From Cytophagales bacterium (GTDB taxonomy: Bacteria > Bacteroidota > Bacteroidia > Cytophagales > Cytophagaceae): a stretch of DNA of 5,901 nucleotides. The stretch spans positions 1 to 5,901 of the forward strand of contig JANYCO010000243.1 of the NCBI GenBank assembly GCA_025360235.1, read 5' to 3'. Below are positions 1-5,901 of the stretch, in pieces. Position 1 is the stretch's first letter. Every line of letters begins with the position of its first letter. The position numbers were made by a program, and so were the translations under genes. The notes beneath the pieces were generated by a model that saw only the letters and a list, made by a program, of their open reading frames with translations, made no database searches and was not told where the DNA came from.

Positions 1-1464
1 AAAGACCTTGACGGAAATGATTTCAGTCCAACAACTGTTACTTATGCCTGGCAAAAAAATGCAGTGACAATACCAGGTGAAACCAACAGGTATTTGCTGA
101 ATGTTAGGACTGCCGGTAATTATACGGTTGTAGTGTCATCAGTAGGTTGTGCAGATGTGACCGCTTCTGTGACGGCTACTGCAGCTGCAGGTTTGCCTGT
201 TCCTACAGATGGTTGTCGTACAGGGGCAGGTGTGGTAAATTTATCGGTTTCAGGTGCAAGCACCTACAAATGGTATGCTTCTCAAACCGGAGGCAGTTCG
301 CTTACTGCAGGACTTACTTACAGTCCTTCGCTTCCATGTTGTACTACAATTACTTATTGGGCAGAAGACGCTTCTTCGGTAGCAGGACAAGTTGGACCTA
401 CAAGTCAGATTGGTGGTGGGTTTGGAAGAACTGCAGCAACAGACGATTATAGATTCCGTCTTAATTTTAATACTGGTGCGCAAACGGTAACTATAAATAC
501 AGTAAAAATTTGGGCATGGATCAATACTGCAGGAACTACTTATTTTGTAAATGTTAGAATCCTTGATCAAACGGGAGCTGTTATGAATACAGTTGACGTT
601 CCAGTGTCCAGTGCTACTACTGGTTGGAATGCCAAAGTACTTCCGATTGGAATTACTGTACCTGCCAATGTCACAAACTGGAAAATGGACGGGAAGGGAA
701 CTACATCAATTCCTTATTGTGATCTGTATTATGTGCCAAGTGGTGCCTCTTATTCCTATAACTCCACTCCCACTTCTGGCATGCTTACCATTACAGGTCA
801 AGACGCAACCTGGGACCCAACGGGCTACTCCTATTTTTATGACTGGCAGATTTCTACCGGTACTGTATGCAGCAGAGTACCGGTAGTGGCTACTTCCAAT
901 GGATGTAGTATTCCTGCTCCAATAACTTTATTGAATTTTTCTGCTGAAGTAAAAGACAGAGGCTCTAATTTGTCCTGGACAACGGCTTCAGAAAAAGACA
1001 ACGCTTATTTTGAAATCGAAAGATCAAATGACAGAATGAATTTTGAATCGATAGGGAAAGTAACAGGAAGCGGGAATAGCAATTCACTAATCGATTACTC
1101 TTTCGAGGATTACTATCCAATAAAAGGAACTTCTTATTACAGGATTAAACAAGTTGATCAGAACAATACATATTCCTATTCTTCTATTGTTGTTATTCAT
1201 TATCAGAGTGATCTCACGCTAACTATTTATCCTCACCCGATCAGAAAAGGTGCATCATCTCAATTTGATTTTATACTTTATGAAAAGGATGAAATTGAAT
1301 TAACAATTACAGATGTATTTGGAAATAAAATTTTCGGTCAAAGTATCGAAGGGAAAGAAGGGTTAAACAGCTTTGTCTATAACAATGAATTAAAAGCAGG
1401 TTTGTACTTCTTATCTCTTTCTACTAAAAATAAAAATATACAACAAAAAATAATAGTTCAATAA
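1..1464 (+). CDS. Large T9SS-exported modular surface protein (5' partial)
   Basis: The frame is open from base 1 and stops at TAA 1462-1464, giving 487 visible codons. The GTG at 64 is internal, because the reading frame and an Ig-like strand pattern (TYAWQKN) continue upstream of it. Domains by codon from the window edge: Ig-like remnant about 1-61; second Ig-like domain about 65-125 with WYASQTGGS and TYWAEDA; an unnamed beta-rich module about 131-300 beginning VGPTSQIGGG and closing YFYDWQIS..CSRVPV; an Fn3-like domain about 307-401 (LSWTTASE, YFEIERS, YYRIKQVD); and a T9SS type A sorting domain about 404-487 ending QQKIIVQ. In this family the C-terminal domain directs passage through the T9SS outer-membrane translocon and is then removed. 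No catalytic motif is visible, so an adhesive or glycan-binding role is inferred. The usual YPNP/VPNP motif at the start of the sorting domain reads YPHP. The gene lies 24 bp before a paralogue and is probably co-transcribed with it. Confidence 0.9.
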   Translation, partial: KDLDGNDFSPTTVTYAWQKNAVTIPGETNRYLLNVRTAGNYTVVVSSVGCADVTASVTATAAAGLPVPTDGCRTGAGVVNLSVSGASTYKWYASQTGGSSLTAGLTYSPSLPCCTTITYWAEDASSVAGQVGPTSQIGGGFGRTAATDDYRFRLNFNTGAQTVTINTVKIWAWINTAGTTYFVNVRILDQTGAVMNTVDVPVSSATTGWNAKVLPIGITVPANVTNWKMDGKGTTSIPYCDLYYVPSGASYSYNSTPTSGMLTITGQDATWDPTGYSYFYDWQISTGTVCSRVPVVATSNGCSIPAPITLLNFSAEVKDRGSNLSWTTASEKDNAYFEIERSNDRMNFESIGKVTGSGNSNSLIDYSFEDYYPIKGTSYYRIKQVDQNNTYSYSSIVVIHYQSDLTLTIYPHPIRKGASSQFDFILYEKDEIELTITDVFGNKIFGQSIEGKEGLNSFVYNNELKAGLYFLSLSTKNKNIQQKIIVQ

Positions 1465-1488
1465 TAAAAGATACCTACTTACTCAAAA

Positions 1489-4011
1489 ATGAAAACAACC
1501 ATTAAATCATCATCGAACATAAAGAAAGTAATCTTTATATCCTTGTTCTTAATTTCGTCTGTCATAACTTCATTAGCCCAGTGTACTACATCTACTGATG
1601 GACAAAATCTTATTGTAAACGGAGATTTCTCTTCAGGGAGTAGTGGTTTTACTTCCGGTTATACCCAACACTGCTTGAGTTGTGTTGGTGGGTCAGGTGG
1701 ATGTGGTGCCAGAGATGCCTACCAGACTGGATATTCTAACGCAGGAGAATATTGTGTCACCAATGATATTTATCAAAATTTCCACTGTTGTCTTCCCAAT
1801 AATAATGGTGCAATCACTCATACTTTTACGGATAATTCTCCTTCTGCTGATAATATGGCTATGCTGGTCGATGGAAACAGTTCTCTTGGTGTTGATGTCT
1901 GGTGCCAGACCGTAACCGTGCAGGCCTTCACCAATTATTATTTTACTACCTCTATCGCTACGCTCTTTGACGACAATAATCCTGCTACACTTGGACAAAT
2001 TAAATTTAGAATTAATGGGGCTATTGTCGGTACGTCTATTATTTCGCCCGGTTCAATAGGTTCCTGGACGAATTATACTTATATCTGGTCTTCAGGAGCA
2101 GTGGCAGGTCCGATCTCAATTTGTATAACAAACGATAATACTACTGCTACCGGAAATGATTTTGCATTGGACGATATTTCTTTTACTGCAGGATGTGCTT
2201 TCGGGGCACCAGGTCCTGTTCCTAATATCAACAGTGGTGTGGCAAGTGTTTCTTTGTGTGGAAATCCGGGTGGAGTAATTTTGAATAGTGGAGTAACCGG
2301 AACAGCACCTGAGTTTATATGGAAAAAAGACGGAGTAGTGATAGGTGGTGCTATTTCAAGTAGCTACACAGCCACACTCACAGGGGTCTACGAAGTATGT
2401 ACACGCGAAACAGCACCTCCCTCTTGTTATCGTTCTGATTTAATTACCGTAACAAATAATTTTTCTGTCAATCTTGGAACGGATGCTACGCTTTGTGCTC
2501 CGGCAAGTGCTACACTAAATTCTGGAATAGTCGGGGTTGGCTTAACTTATGTTTGGAAAAAGAACGGCTCCGTTATTTCTGGTGCAATTGCTTCTACATA
2601 TTTGGCAACTACTGCAGGTACTTATGTAGTCGAAGTAACCGATGCATTATGTGGAATGAGAACTGATGATATTATTTTAGCTTCCTCACTTACCTACACT
2701 CCAAATGATGCTTCATTTTGTGCAGCAAATTCAACAGTTGGACTCTCAGTTACCGGTACAGGTATTTTTAATTGGTATGCGACTTCAACCGGAGGAAGTA
2801 TTCTTGCCGGCGGAACAAATACGAATTCGTTTACAACACCTCCTATTAGTGCCACTACGATTTACTATGTGGAAGATGCGACGCTAACTTCTTACACTGT
2901 TGGCCCCGACCGAGGAGATATTGGTGGAGGGATTGGTAGTAATGAAGACCGAAGAGATAATCTTTACGGTTCAGGTGGAGCAGGTGATTTCTATTTAGAA
3001 TTTCAAACTTTAAAACCAAATATCAAGATCAACAGTGTGATCATGTATGGGTATTGTAATCAGTGGACACCCTGTAATGGAAATGTGGTATTGTCCTTTT
3101 ACACTACCAGTAATGTACTTCTGGCACAAAGCACTCCTTATGCCTATAGTCTAGTAGGTGGAATGGGAGGATCACCGTATACCATGCTCACCGTTCCGGT
3201 TAATGTAACTCTTCCAGCAGCCGGAATTTACCGAGTTTCAATTGACGGCAGCACTACGGGTAACAGTGCAATGTGGTTGATGAAAACCAATATGGCTCCG
3301 GTAGCTTGCAATCCTGCAGCATACAATGTTCCATCAACATTTACTTTCGTTTCTAATAAACCAACCTGGATGACTTGTCCCTGGACTTATTTCTATAAGT
3401 GGAACATTTCCGCTCCGGGCAGTTGCGGACGCGTACCTGTGCAAGCCATTTTAAATTGCGCGGCACCAGTAGAGTTTATGAGTTTTGAAGCAAAACTAAC
3501 TTCGCGAAATCAGGCCGGATTAGATTGGATTACTTCTCATGAACTTAATGTTAGTTATTTCGAAATTGAAAGATCCTATGATGGAATTACTTTTAATTCA
3601 ATAGGGAAAATAAAATCATCCGGAAGCAACAGTACTGTTGGAGTTTATACGTTTGCAGATTTTTTTGAAACCCAGGAAATTGTTTATTATCGGATTGCGG
3701 AATACGATGCAGATGGAAATGTAACATATTCTGAGGTGAAATATGTTAGGCCAATAGAAAGTATACAACTTCAGATTGTTCCCAATCCAACTAAAGGAAT
3801 GATTATGGTATCAGGAAATATAGGACATGGAGAATCTGTTTCCATAAAAATTATTAATCTTCTTGGAGAAATTATTTACGATTTAAGTGAAGAAAATTCG
3901 GGAGATGTTTATTCTAAAACAATAAATCTTGAAAATGAAGCAAGTGGAATGTATTATGTTTATCTGAGCTGTCGGTCACACAAAATTTGTAAGAAGGTTT
4001 TGAAAGAGTAG
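1489..4011 (+). CDS. T9SS-exported protein with jelly-roll-like, Ig-like and Fn3-like domains
   Basis: Complete 840-residue protein. The ATG at 1489 is chosen because it begins a clear Sec signal peptide: KK at 12-13, hydrophobic core 14-28, likely cleavage after SLA at 30, before Gln31. Residues about 40-236 form a jelly-roll-like module (LIVNGDFSSG, VWCQTVTV, GNDFALDDISF) resembling carbohydrate-binding beta-sandwiches, with ten cysteines between 32 and 236. Ig-like repeats follow at about 242-323 and 325-398 (IWKKDG and VWKKNG) and a third type at 399-464 (NWYATSTGGS, YYVEDA). An unnamed beta module spans 470-655 and ends YFYKWNIS..CGRVPV. An Fn3-like domain occupies about 660-754 and a T9SS type A sorting domain about 760-840, with VPNP at 764-767 and the ending CKKVLKE. 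The likely location is the outer surface or the medium. No enzyme motif is seen; an adhesin or polysaccharide-binding role is inferred. The leader is A-rich (CTCAAAA before ATG) without a Shine-Dalgarno site, as is usual in Bacteroidota. The 24-bp gap after the previous gene suggests an operon. The last base of the TAG stop is the first base of the inverted-repeat element. Confidence 0.93.
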   Translation: MKTTIKSSSNIKKVIFISLFLISSVITSLAQCTTSTDGQNLIVNGDFSSGSSGFTSGYTQHCLSCVGGSGGCGARDAYQTGYSNAGEYCVTNDIYQNFHCCLPNNNGAITHTFTDNSPSADNMAMLVDGNSSLGVDVWCQTVTVQAFTNYYFTTSIATLFDDNNPATLGQIKFRINGAIVGTSIISPGSIGSWTNYTYIWSSGAVAGPISICITNDNTTATGNDFALDDISFTAGCAFGAPGPVPNINSGVASVSLCGNPGGVILNSGVTGTAPEFIWKKDGVVIGGAISSSYTATLTGVYEVCTRETAPPSCYRSDLITVTNNFSVNLGTDATLCAPASATLNSGIVGVGLTYVWKKNGSVISGAIASTYLATTAGTYVVEVTDALCGMRTDDIILASSLTYTPNDASFCAANSTVGLSVTGTGIFNWYATSTGGSILAGGTNTNSFTTPPISATTIYYVEDATLTSYTVGPDRGDIGGGIGSNEDRRDNLYGSGGAGDFYLEFQTLKPNIKINSVIMYGYCNQWTPCNGNVVLSFYTTSNVLLAQSTPYAYSLVGGMGGSPYTMLTVPVNVTLPAAGIYRVSIDGSTTGNSAMWLMKTNMAPVACNPAAYNVPSTFTFVSNKPTWMTCPWTYFYKWNISAPGSCGRVPVQAILNCAAPVEFMSFEAKLTSRNQAGLDWITSHELNVSYFEIERSYDGITFNSIGKIKSSGSNSTVGVYTFADFFETQEIVYYRIAEYDADGNVTYSEVKYVRPIESIQLQIVPNPTKGMIMVSGNIGHGESVSIKIINLLGEIIYDLSEENSGDVYSKTINLENEASGMYYVYLSCRSHKICKKVLKE

Positions 4012-4045
4012 GTTGTCTAAACTATGATCACGCTTGTTGACTGAT
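4008..4045 (+). repeat. Left arm of 38-bp inverted repeat
   Basis: Positions 4008-4045 match the reverse complement of 4186-4223 at 35 of 38 positions. The mismatches are at 4012, 4019 and 4035. The arm begins inside the final codons of the upstream gene (GTAG, including its TAG stop). It also holds ATGATCA at 4024-4030, whose complement TGATCAT recurs just inside the arm at 4051-4057, so a smaller hairpin is possible within this end. Confidence 0.92.
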
Positions 4046-4220
4046 GAACATGATCATCTTAATTTTTTCTGTTACCAATCAGCATTTTGTAACTGATTTT
4101 TTATATTTGAAACCGTTGGGTTCTATTTAACCCTTATGTTGACAATTATGGAAAAGGCTCAAACACTTCCAATCATATCATTCCTATCAGTCAACCAGCG
4201 TGATCATAGTTCAGACAAAC
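4011..4220. mobile_element. MITE-like or interspersed repeat element with long terminal inverted repeats
   Basis: A stretch of about 210 bp is bounded by inverted repeats (left arm starting GGTTGTCTAAACTATGATCA, right arm ending TGATCATAGTTCAGACAAAC) and flanked on both sides by TA. It fills nearly all of the gap between two convergent genes. No transposase is encoded; the longest obvious reading frame is 28 codons. The core is AT-rich, with small stem-loops at 4077-4098 and 4118-4133. The shape fits a miniature inverted-repeat transposable element or another non-autonomous intergenic repeat. TA flanks are what IS630/Tc1-type transposition leaves, but TA is self-complementary and common in AT-rich DNA, so this is weak support. 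The alternative is a locally evolved large hairpin acting as a shared 3' end for the two convergent genes. The boundaries are inferred from the repeat edges only. Confidence 0.55.
4077..4102 (+). terminator. Weak candidate terminator for the surface-protein genes
   Basis: AATCAG (4077-4082) can pair with CTGATT (4093-4098) across a 10-base loop, and a run of six T covers 4097-4102. The stem is short and AT-rich, and a competing pairing (GTTAC 4071-4075 with GTAAC 4089-4093) exists. It lies inside the inverted-repeat element, about 66 bp after the upstream stop codon. This is a plausible intrinsic terminator, but poorly supported. Confidence 0.25.
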
Positions 4221-4223
4221 TAC
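4186..4223 (-). repeat. Right arm of 38-bp inverted repeat
   Basis: This is the partner of the repeat at 4008-4045, separated from it by 140 bp. It ends 11 bases before the last base of the histidine kinase stop codon at 4235-4237. A transcript crossing both arms, from either direction, could fold into a stem of about 38 bp with three mismatched positions. It could therefore act in 3'-end formation or mRNA stability for both convergent genes; that role is inferred. Confidence 0.92.
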
Positions 4224-4234
4224 ATTCGAATAAT

Positions 4235-5611
4235 CTACAGACTATCTTTTAACGGAAGGGTTATACTAAATTTTGTTCCTTTTCGCGGAGCACTTTCAAA
4301 AGTAATTTTACCATCCAACATATCTACATGTGACTTTACAAGAAAAAGTCCCATACCTTTTCCCGCCACATGACTATGAAATCTACTATAGAGTCTGAAT
4401 AATTTGTCTCCGTATTTTTCAGTATCAAAACCGATTCCCTCGTCTTTAAAGGTAAGTACTAATTGATTATTTATAATCTCGGCAATTATTATGATCCTTG
4501 GGTTCTCATTGGGTATTGCGTACTTAATGCTGTTGGAGATCATGTTGTAAAATATACTGATCAAAATACCTTTCACACAAGAGATTTCCCCAACAAAAAA
4601 ATGCTCTTCTATTCTTGCGTCGCTGACTTTTATTTCCTCCAGAAGATGAAGTTTGACTTCTTTTAAAATCTCATGAAGCGTTATTTTGTCGGTTGATTCC
4701 TGACCCAGTTTTTTTTGTACAAGAATGTGATTAAGATCTTTAATCACTTCGTCAATCATTAAAACGCTTGTATTAAGATGTACCATTAGCTGTTGCTGCT
4801 CATCAGAGGTATATGGAAATTGTTTTAACAATTCTAACAGACCACTTACCCTGGAGATAGGACCTCTTAGGTTATGAGAAATGATATGGTTGAACATATC
4901 AAGTTGCAAATACTCGCTTTCAAGTTTCTGGTATTGGTAATGTACTTTTGTTTCATTTAATTGTTTCTGATGAATTTCGGCTTCCAGGATTCTTTGTTTT
5001 TGATATAACTCTTCGGCTTCCTTTGTTTTAAGAATGTTTATGCGCATAAATGAACTTATCAGCATGAAGATCATGAAAAATGCTGTTAATAGATTCAGAT
5101 TGAAAAGTATGTTTATTGTAGTATCGTTTATTAGCCCTGGATTTACTAATGAGTGGCTATTAAACAAAAAATTCAGAACGATTGCGTTTACTAAATAAGT
5201 ACATAATGCTAGATAAATAAAAACGGTTTTAGAATTACTAAAGGTGATATAGACCGTTAAAGGAGTAGTGAAAAAGTAGAAATAAAACCCCGCCTCATAG
5301 CCAAAACAAAAACTTATAGTGAATACGGAATAATTAGTGGTAAACAGATAAATGTACTTTGCAAAATTATGATGGTTGTTTGAAATGCAATAATAGGTAG
5401 TGGAGAAAAGAAGAAGGTAACTTATCGAGAAATAGGTTAGCAAATAGAATCCATAGAACAAACCAAGAAATATGAAAAGTATGGAAACCAGGATACAAAT
5501 GGAAATTTGCCAGTTAAAAGCAATTAACGTCTCTTTTTCGTAAGGACTATTTCCTGATTTTATTCCGTTTTGATGTATTTTTGTTAAAACCTTTTTAAAG
5601 AATCCCCTCAT
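4235..5611 (-). CDS. Membrane-bound sensor histidine kinase
   Basis: Complete 458-residue protein from ATG (5611-5609) to TAG (4237-4235). The N-terminal half is very hydrophobic, with about six predicted transmembrane segments (roughly 34-56, 57-76, 85-103, 107-124, 128-150, 166-187) and only short loops. Sensing is therefore probably within or at the membrane, since there is no large periplasmic domain. A coiled-coil-like linker spans about 194-238. The HisKA H-box is ISHNLRGP with His246 as the likely phospho-acceptor. The HATPase core has the N-box (Asn356, Asn360), G1 DEGIGFD (390-396), F-box LFRLYSRF (404-411) and G2 GKGMG (417-421). All key residues are present, so an active ATP-dependent autokinase is expected, passing phosphate to an aspartate on an unseen response regulator. 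There is no receiver domain and no regulator gene in the window. The bases before ATG read AAGAGGGAA, purine-rich but very close to the start. The gene is convergent with the surface-protein pair. The signal it senses cannot be deduced. Confidence 0.95.
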   Translation of the reverse strand: MRGFFKKVLTKIHQNGIKSGNSPYEKETLIAFNWQISICILVSILFIFLGLFYGFYLLTYFSISYLLLFSTTYYCISNNHHNFAKYIYLFTTNYSVFTISFCFGYEAGFYFYFFTTPLTVYITFSNSKTVFIYLALCTYLVNAIVLNFLFNSHSLVNPGLINDTTINILFNLNLLTAFFMIFMLISSFMRINILKTKEAEELYQKQRILEAEIHQKQLNETKVHYQYQKLESEYLQLDMFNHIISHNLRGPISRVSGLLELLKQFPYTSDEQQQLMVHLNTSVLMIDEVIKDLNHILVQKKLGQESTDKITLHEILKEVKLHLLEEIKVSDARIEEHFFVGEISCVKGILISIFYNMISNSIKYAIPNENPRIIIIAEIINNQLVLTFKDEGIGFDTEKYGDKLFRLYSRFHSHVAGKGMGLFLVKSHVDMLDGKITFESAPRKGTKFSITLPLKDSL

Positions 5612-5699
5612 TTCCCTCTTGCAATCTTGTTTAAATAGTATTCCGAAAATAAGTTTAACAGCTGTACAAATTAAAAGTAACTATATATTTTATAATATC
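5612..5699 (-). promoter_or_regulatory. Presumed promoter and leader region of the histidine kinase gene
   Basis: This very AT-rich stretch lies between a probable terminator of the upstream - strand gene and the kinase start codon, so the kinase promoter most likely sits here. Read on the - strand, TTAATTTG at 5674-5667 is one base away from the Bacteroidota -7 consensus TAnnTTTG, 55 bases before the start. I found no matching TTG -33 element at the right spacing, so the exact promoter is not assigned. Confidence 0.35.
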
Positions 5700-5722
5700 A
5701 AAAAAAAGGTTGGTCTTAACCT
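5700..5722 (-). terminator. Probable intrinsic terminator of the right-edge gene
   Basis: On the - strand, AGGTT (5722-5718) pairs with AACCT (5711-5707) across a six-base loop, followed directly by a run of eight T (5707-5700). This is the classic order of an intrinsic terminator, though the stem has only five pairs. It lies about 117 bases after the stop codon at 5839 and about 90 bases before the kinase start, so it would separate the two - strand genes into different transcripts. Confidence 0.4.
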
Positions 5723-5779
5723 ACAATTTAGGTGAAATTAAAAACCAGGAGTCTGACTTGTAGAGTGTAAGCTTTGGCT

Positions 5780-5807
5780 AATTGCGAATTAAAAATTACG
5801 AATTACG
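5780..5807. repeat. Heptanucleotide tandem repeat (AATTACG-type)
   Basis: There are four consecutive 7-base units: AATTGCG (5780-5786), AATTAAA (5787-5793), AATTACG (5794-5800) and AATTACG (5801-5807), followed by a degenerate unit ATTTAGT. The phase is exact across all four. It sits in the non-coding gap between two - strand genes. Short heptanucleotide repeats of this sort occur between genes in cyanobacteria and Bacteroidota; any role here is unknown. Confidence 0.7.
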
Positions 5808-5838
5808 ATTTAGTAAAAAATCAGTTTTGAACATTAAG

Positions 5839-5901
5839 TTACTCCCCTATTTTAACAAAACGCTCTGTGAGTATTTTCCCTCCTGTATCAACATGTAAGA
5901 A
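5839..5901 (-). CDS. C-terminal end of a gene, probably a T9SS-exported protein (partial)
   Basis: Read on the - strand from the window edge, the frame gives 20 codons, FLHVDTGGKILTERFVKIGE, then TAA at 5841-5839. The pattern (aromatic-hydrophobic strand, a turn with GGK, then a final basic strand T-x-R-F-V-K) matches the last two strands of T9SS type A sorting domains, such as LYFLSLSTKNKNIQQKIIVQ at the end of the gene at 1-1464. The rest of the gene lies beyond the right edge. It runs in the same direction as the histidine kinase but is separated by 227 bp and a candidate terminator. The call rests on 20 residues only; the alternative is a chance open frame. Confidence 0.6.
   Translation of the reverse strand, partial: FLHVDTGGKILTERFVKIGE

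Noticed and set aside
147..452. 101-codon + strand open frame overlapping gene 1
   Set aside because: It lies wholly inside the strongly supported frame of gene 1, and its translation is rich in Cys, Arg and Trp with no domain-like pattern.
250..570. 106-codon - strand open frame opposite gene 1
   Set aside because: Antisense shadow of gene 1; Ser/Cys-rich low-complexity translation with no recognisable motif.
1693..1998. 101-codon - strand open frame opposite gene 2
   Set aside because: Antisense shadow of the N-terminal module of gene 2; no start context or domain pattern.
2212..2682. Tandem Ig-like repeats considered as a DNA-level repeat array
   Set aside because: Similarity is clear in protein (WKKDG/WKKNG and the following strands) but the DNA is too diverged to call a nucleotide repeat.
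4044..4130. 28-codon hydrophobic reading frame (ATG at 4044) inside the inverted-repeat element
   Set aside because: Short, starts within a repeat arm, no ribosome-binding or homology signal; most likely chance in AT-rich DNA.
4118..4133. GGGTT/AACCC stem-loop considered as a terminator
   Set aside because: Only five base pairs and no T run on either side.
4463..4666. 67-codon + strand open frame opposite the histidine kinase
   Set aside because: Lies opposite the conserved HATPase region of the kinase, whose motifs fix the true frame.
5667..5674. TTAATTTG on the - strand as a defined -7 promoter box for the kinase
   Set aside because: One mismatch to TAnnTTTG and no TTG -33 partner at the expected spacing; too weak in such AT-rich DNA to list as its own feature.

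Overview
The window looks like a chromosomal segment from a member of the Bacteroidota (Flavobacteriia, Cytophagia, Chitinophagia or a relative; I cannot place it more finely). The signs are visibly AT-rich DNA, A-rich leaders instead of clear Shine-Dalgarno sites, two large secreted multidomain proteins ending in type IX secretion system (T9SS) type A sorting domains, and a histidine kinase with a SHNLRxP-type H-box of the sort common in this phylum.

Layout. (1) Positions 1-1464, + strand: the 3' part of a large T9SS-exported protein with Ig-like, beta-sandwich, Fn3-like and sorting domains. Its start lies left of the window. (2) Positions 1489-4011, + strand, 24 bp downstream and probably in the same transcript: a complete 840-residue T9SS-exported protein with a signal peptide, a Cys-rich jelly-roll-like module, three Ig-like repeats, and the same C-terminal cassette as gene 1. 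The two genes look like diverged tandem paralogues. (3) Positions 4008-4223: a compact element of about 210 bp bounded by a 38-bp inverted repeat with 35 matching positions. It fills nearly the whole gap between two convergent genes and shares its first base with the stop codon of gene 2. (4) Positions 4235-5611, - strand: a membrane-bound sensor histidine kinase with about six transmembrane helices, a coiled coil and a complete HisKA/HATPase core, but no response regulator in view. (5) Positions 5612-5838: a non-coding gap with a probable terminator and a heptanucleotide repeat. (6) Positions 5839-5901, - strand: the last 20 codons of a further gene whose end resembles a T9SS sorting domain.

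The two + strand proteins would be exported by Sec and T9SS and displayed or released as adhesin-like or carbohydrate-binding surface proteins. No catalytic domain is visible in either. Nothing in the sequence links the kinase to them beyond adjacency. The most unusual structure is the inverted-repeat element between the convergent genes. I see no CRISPR array, tRNA, rRNA, recognisable transposase or defence gene.
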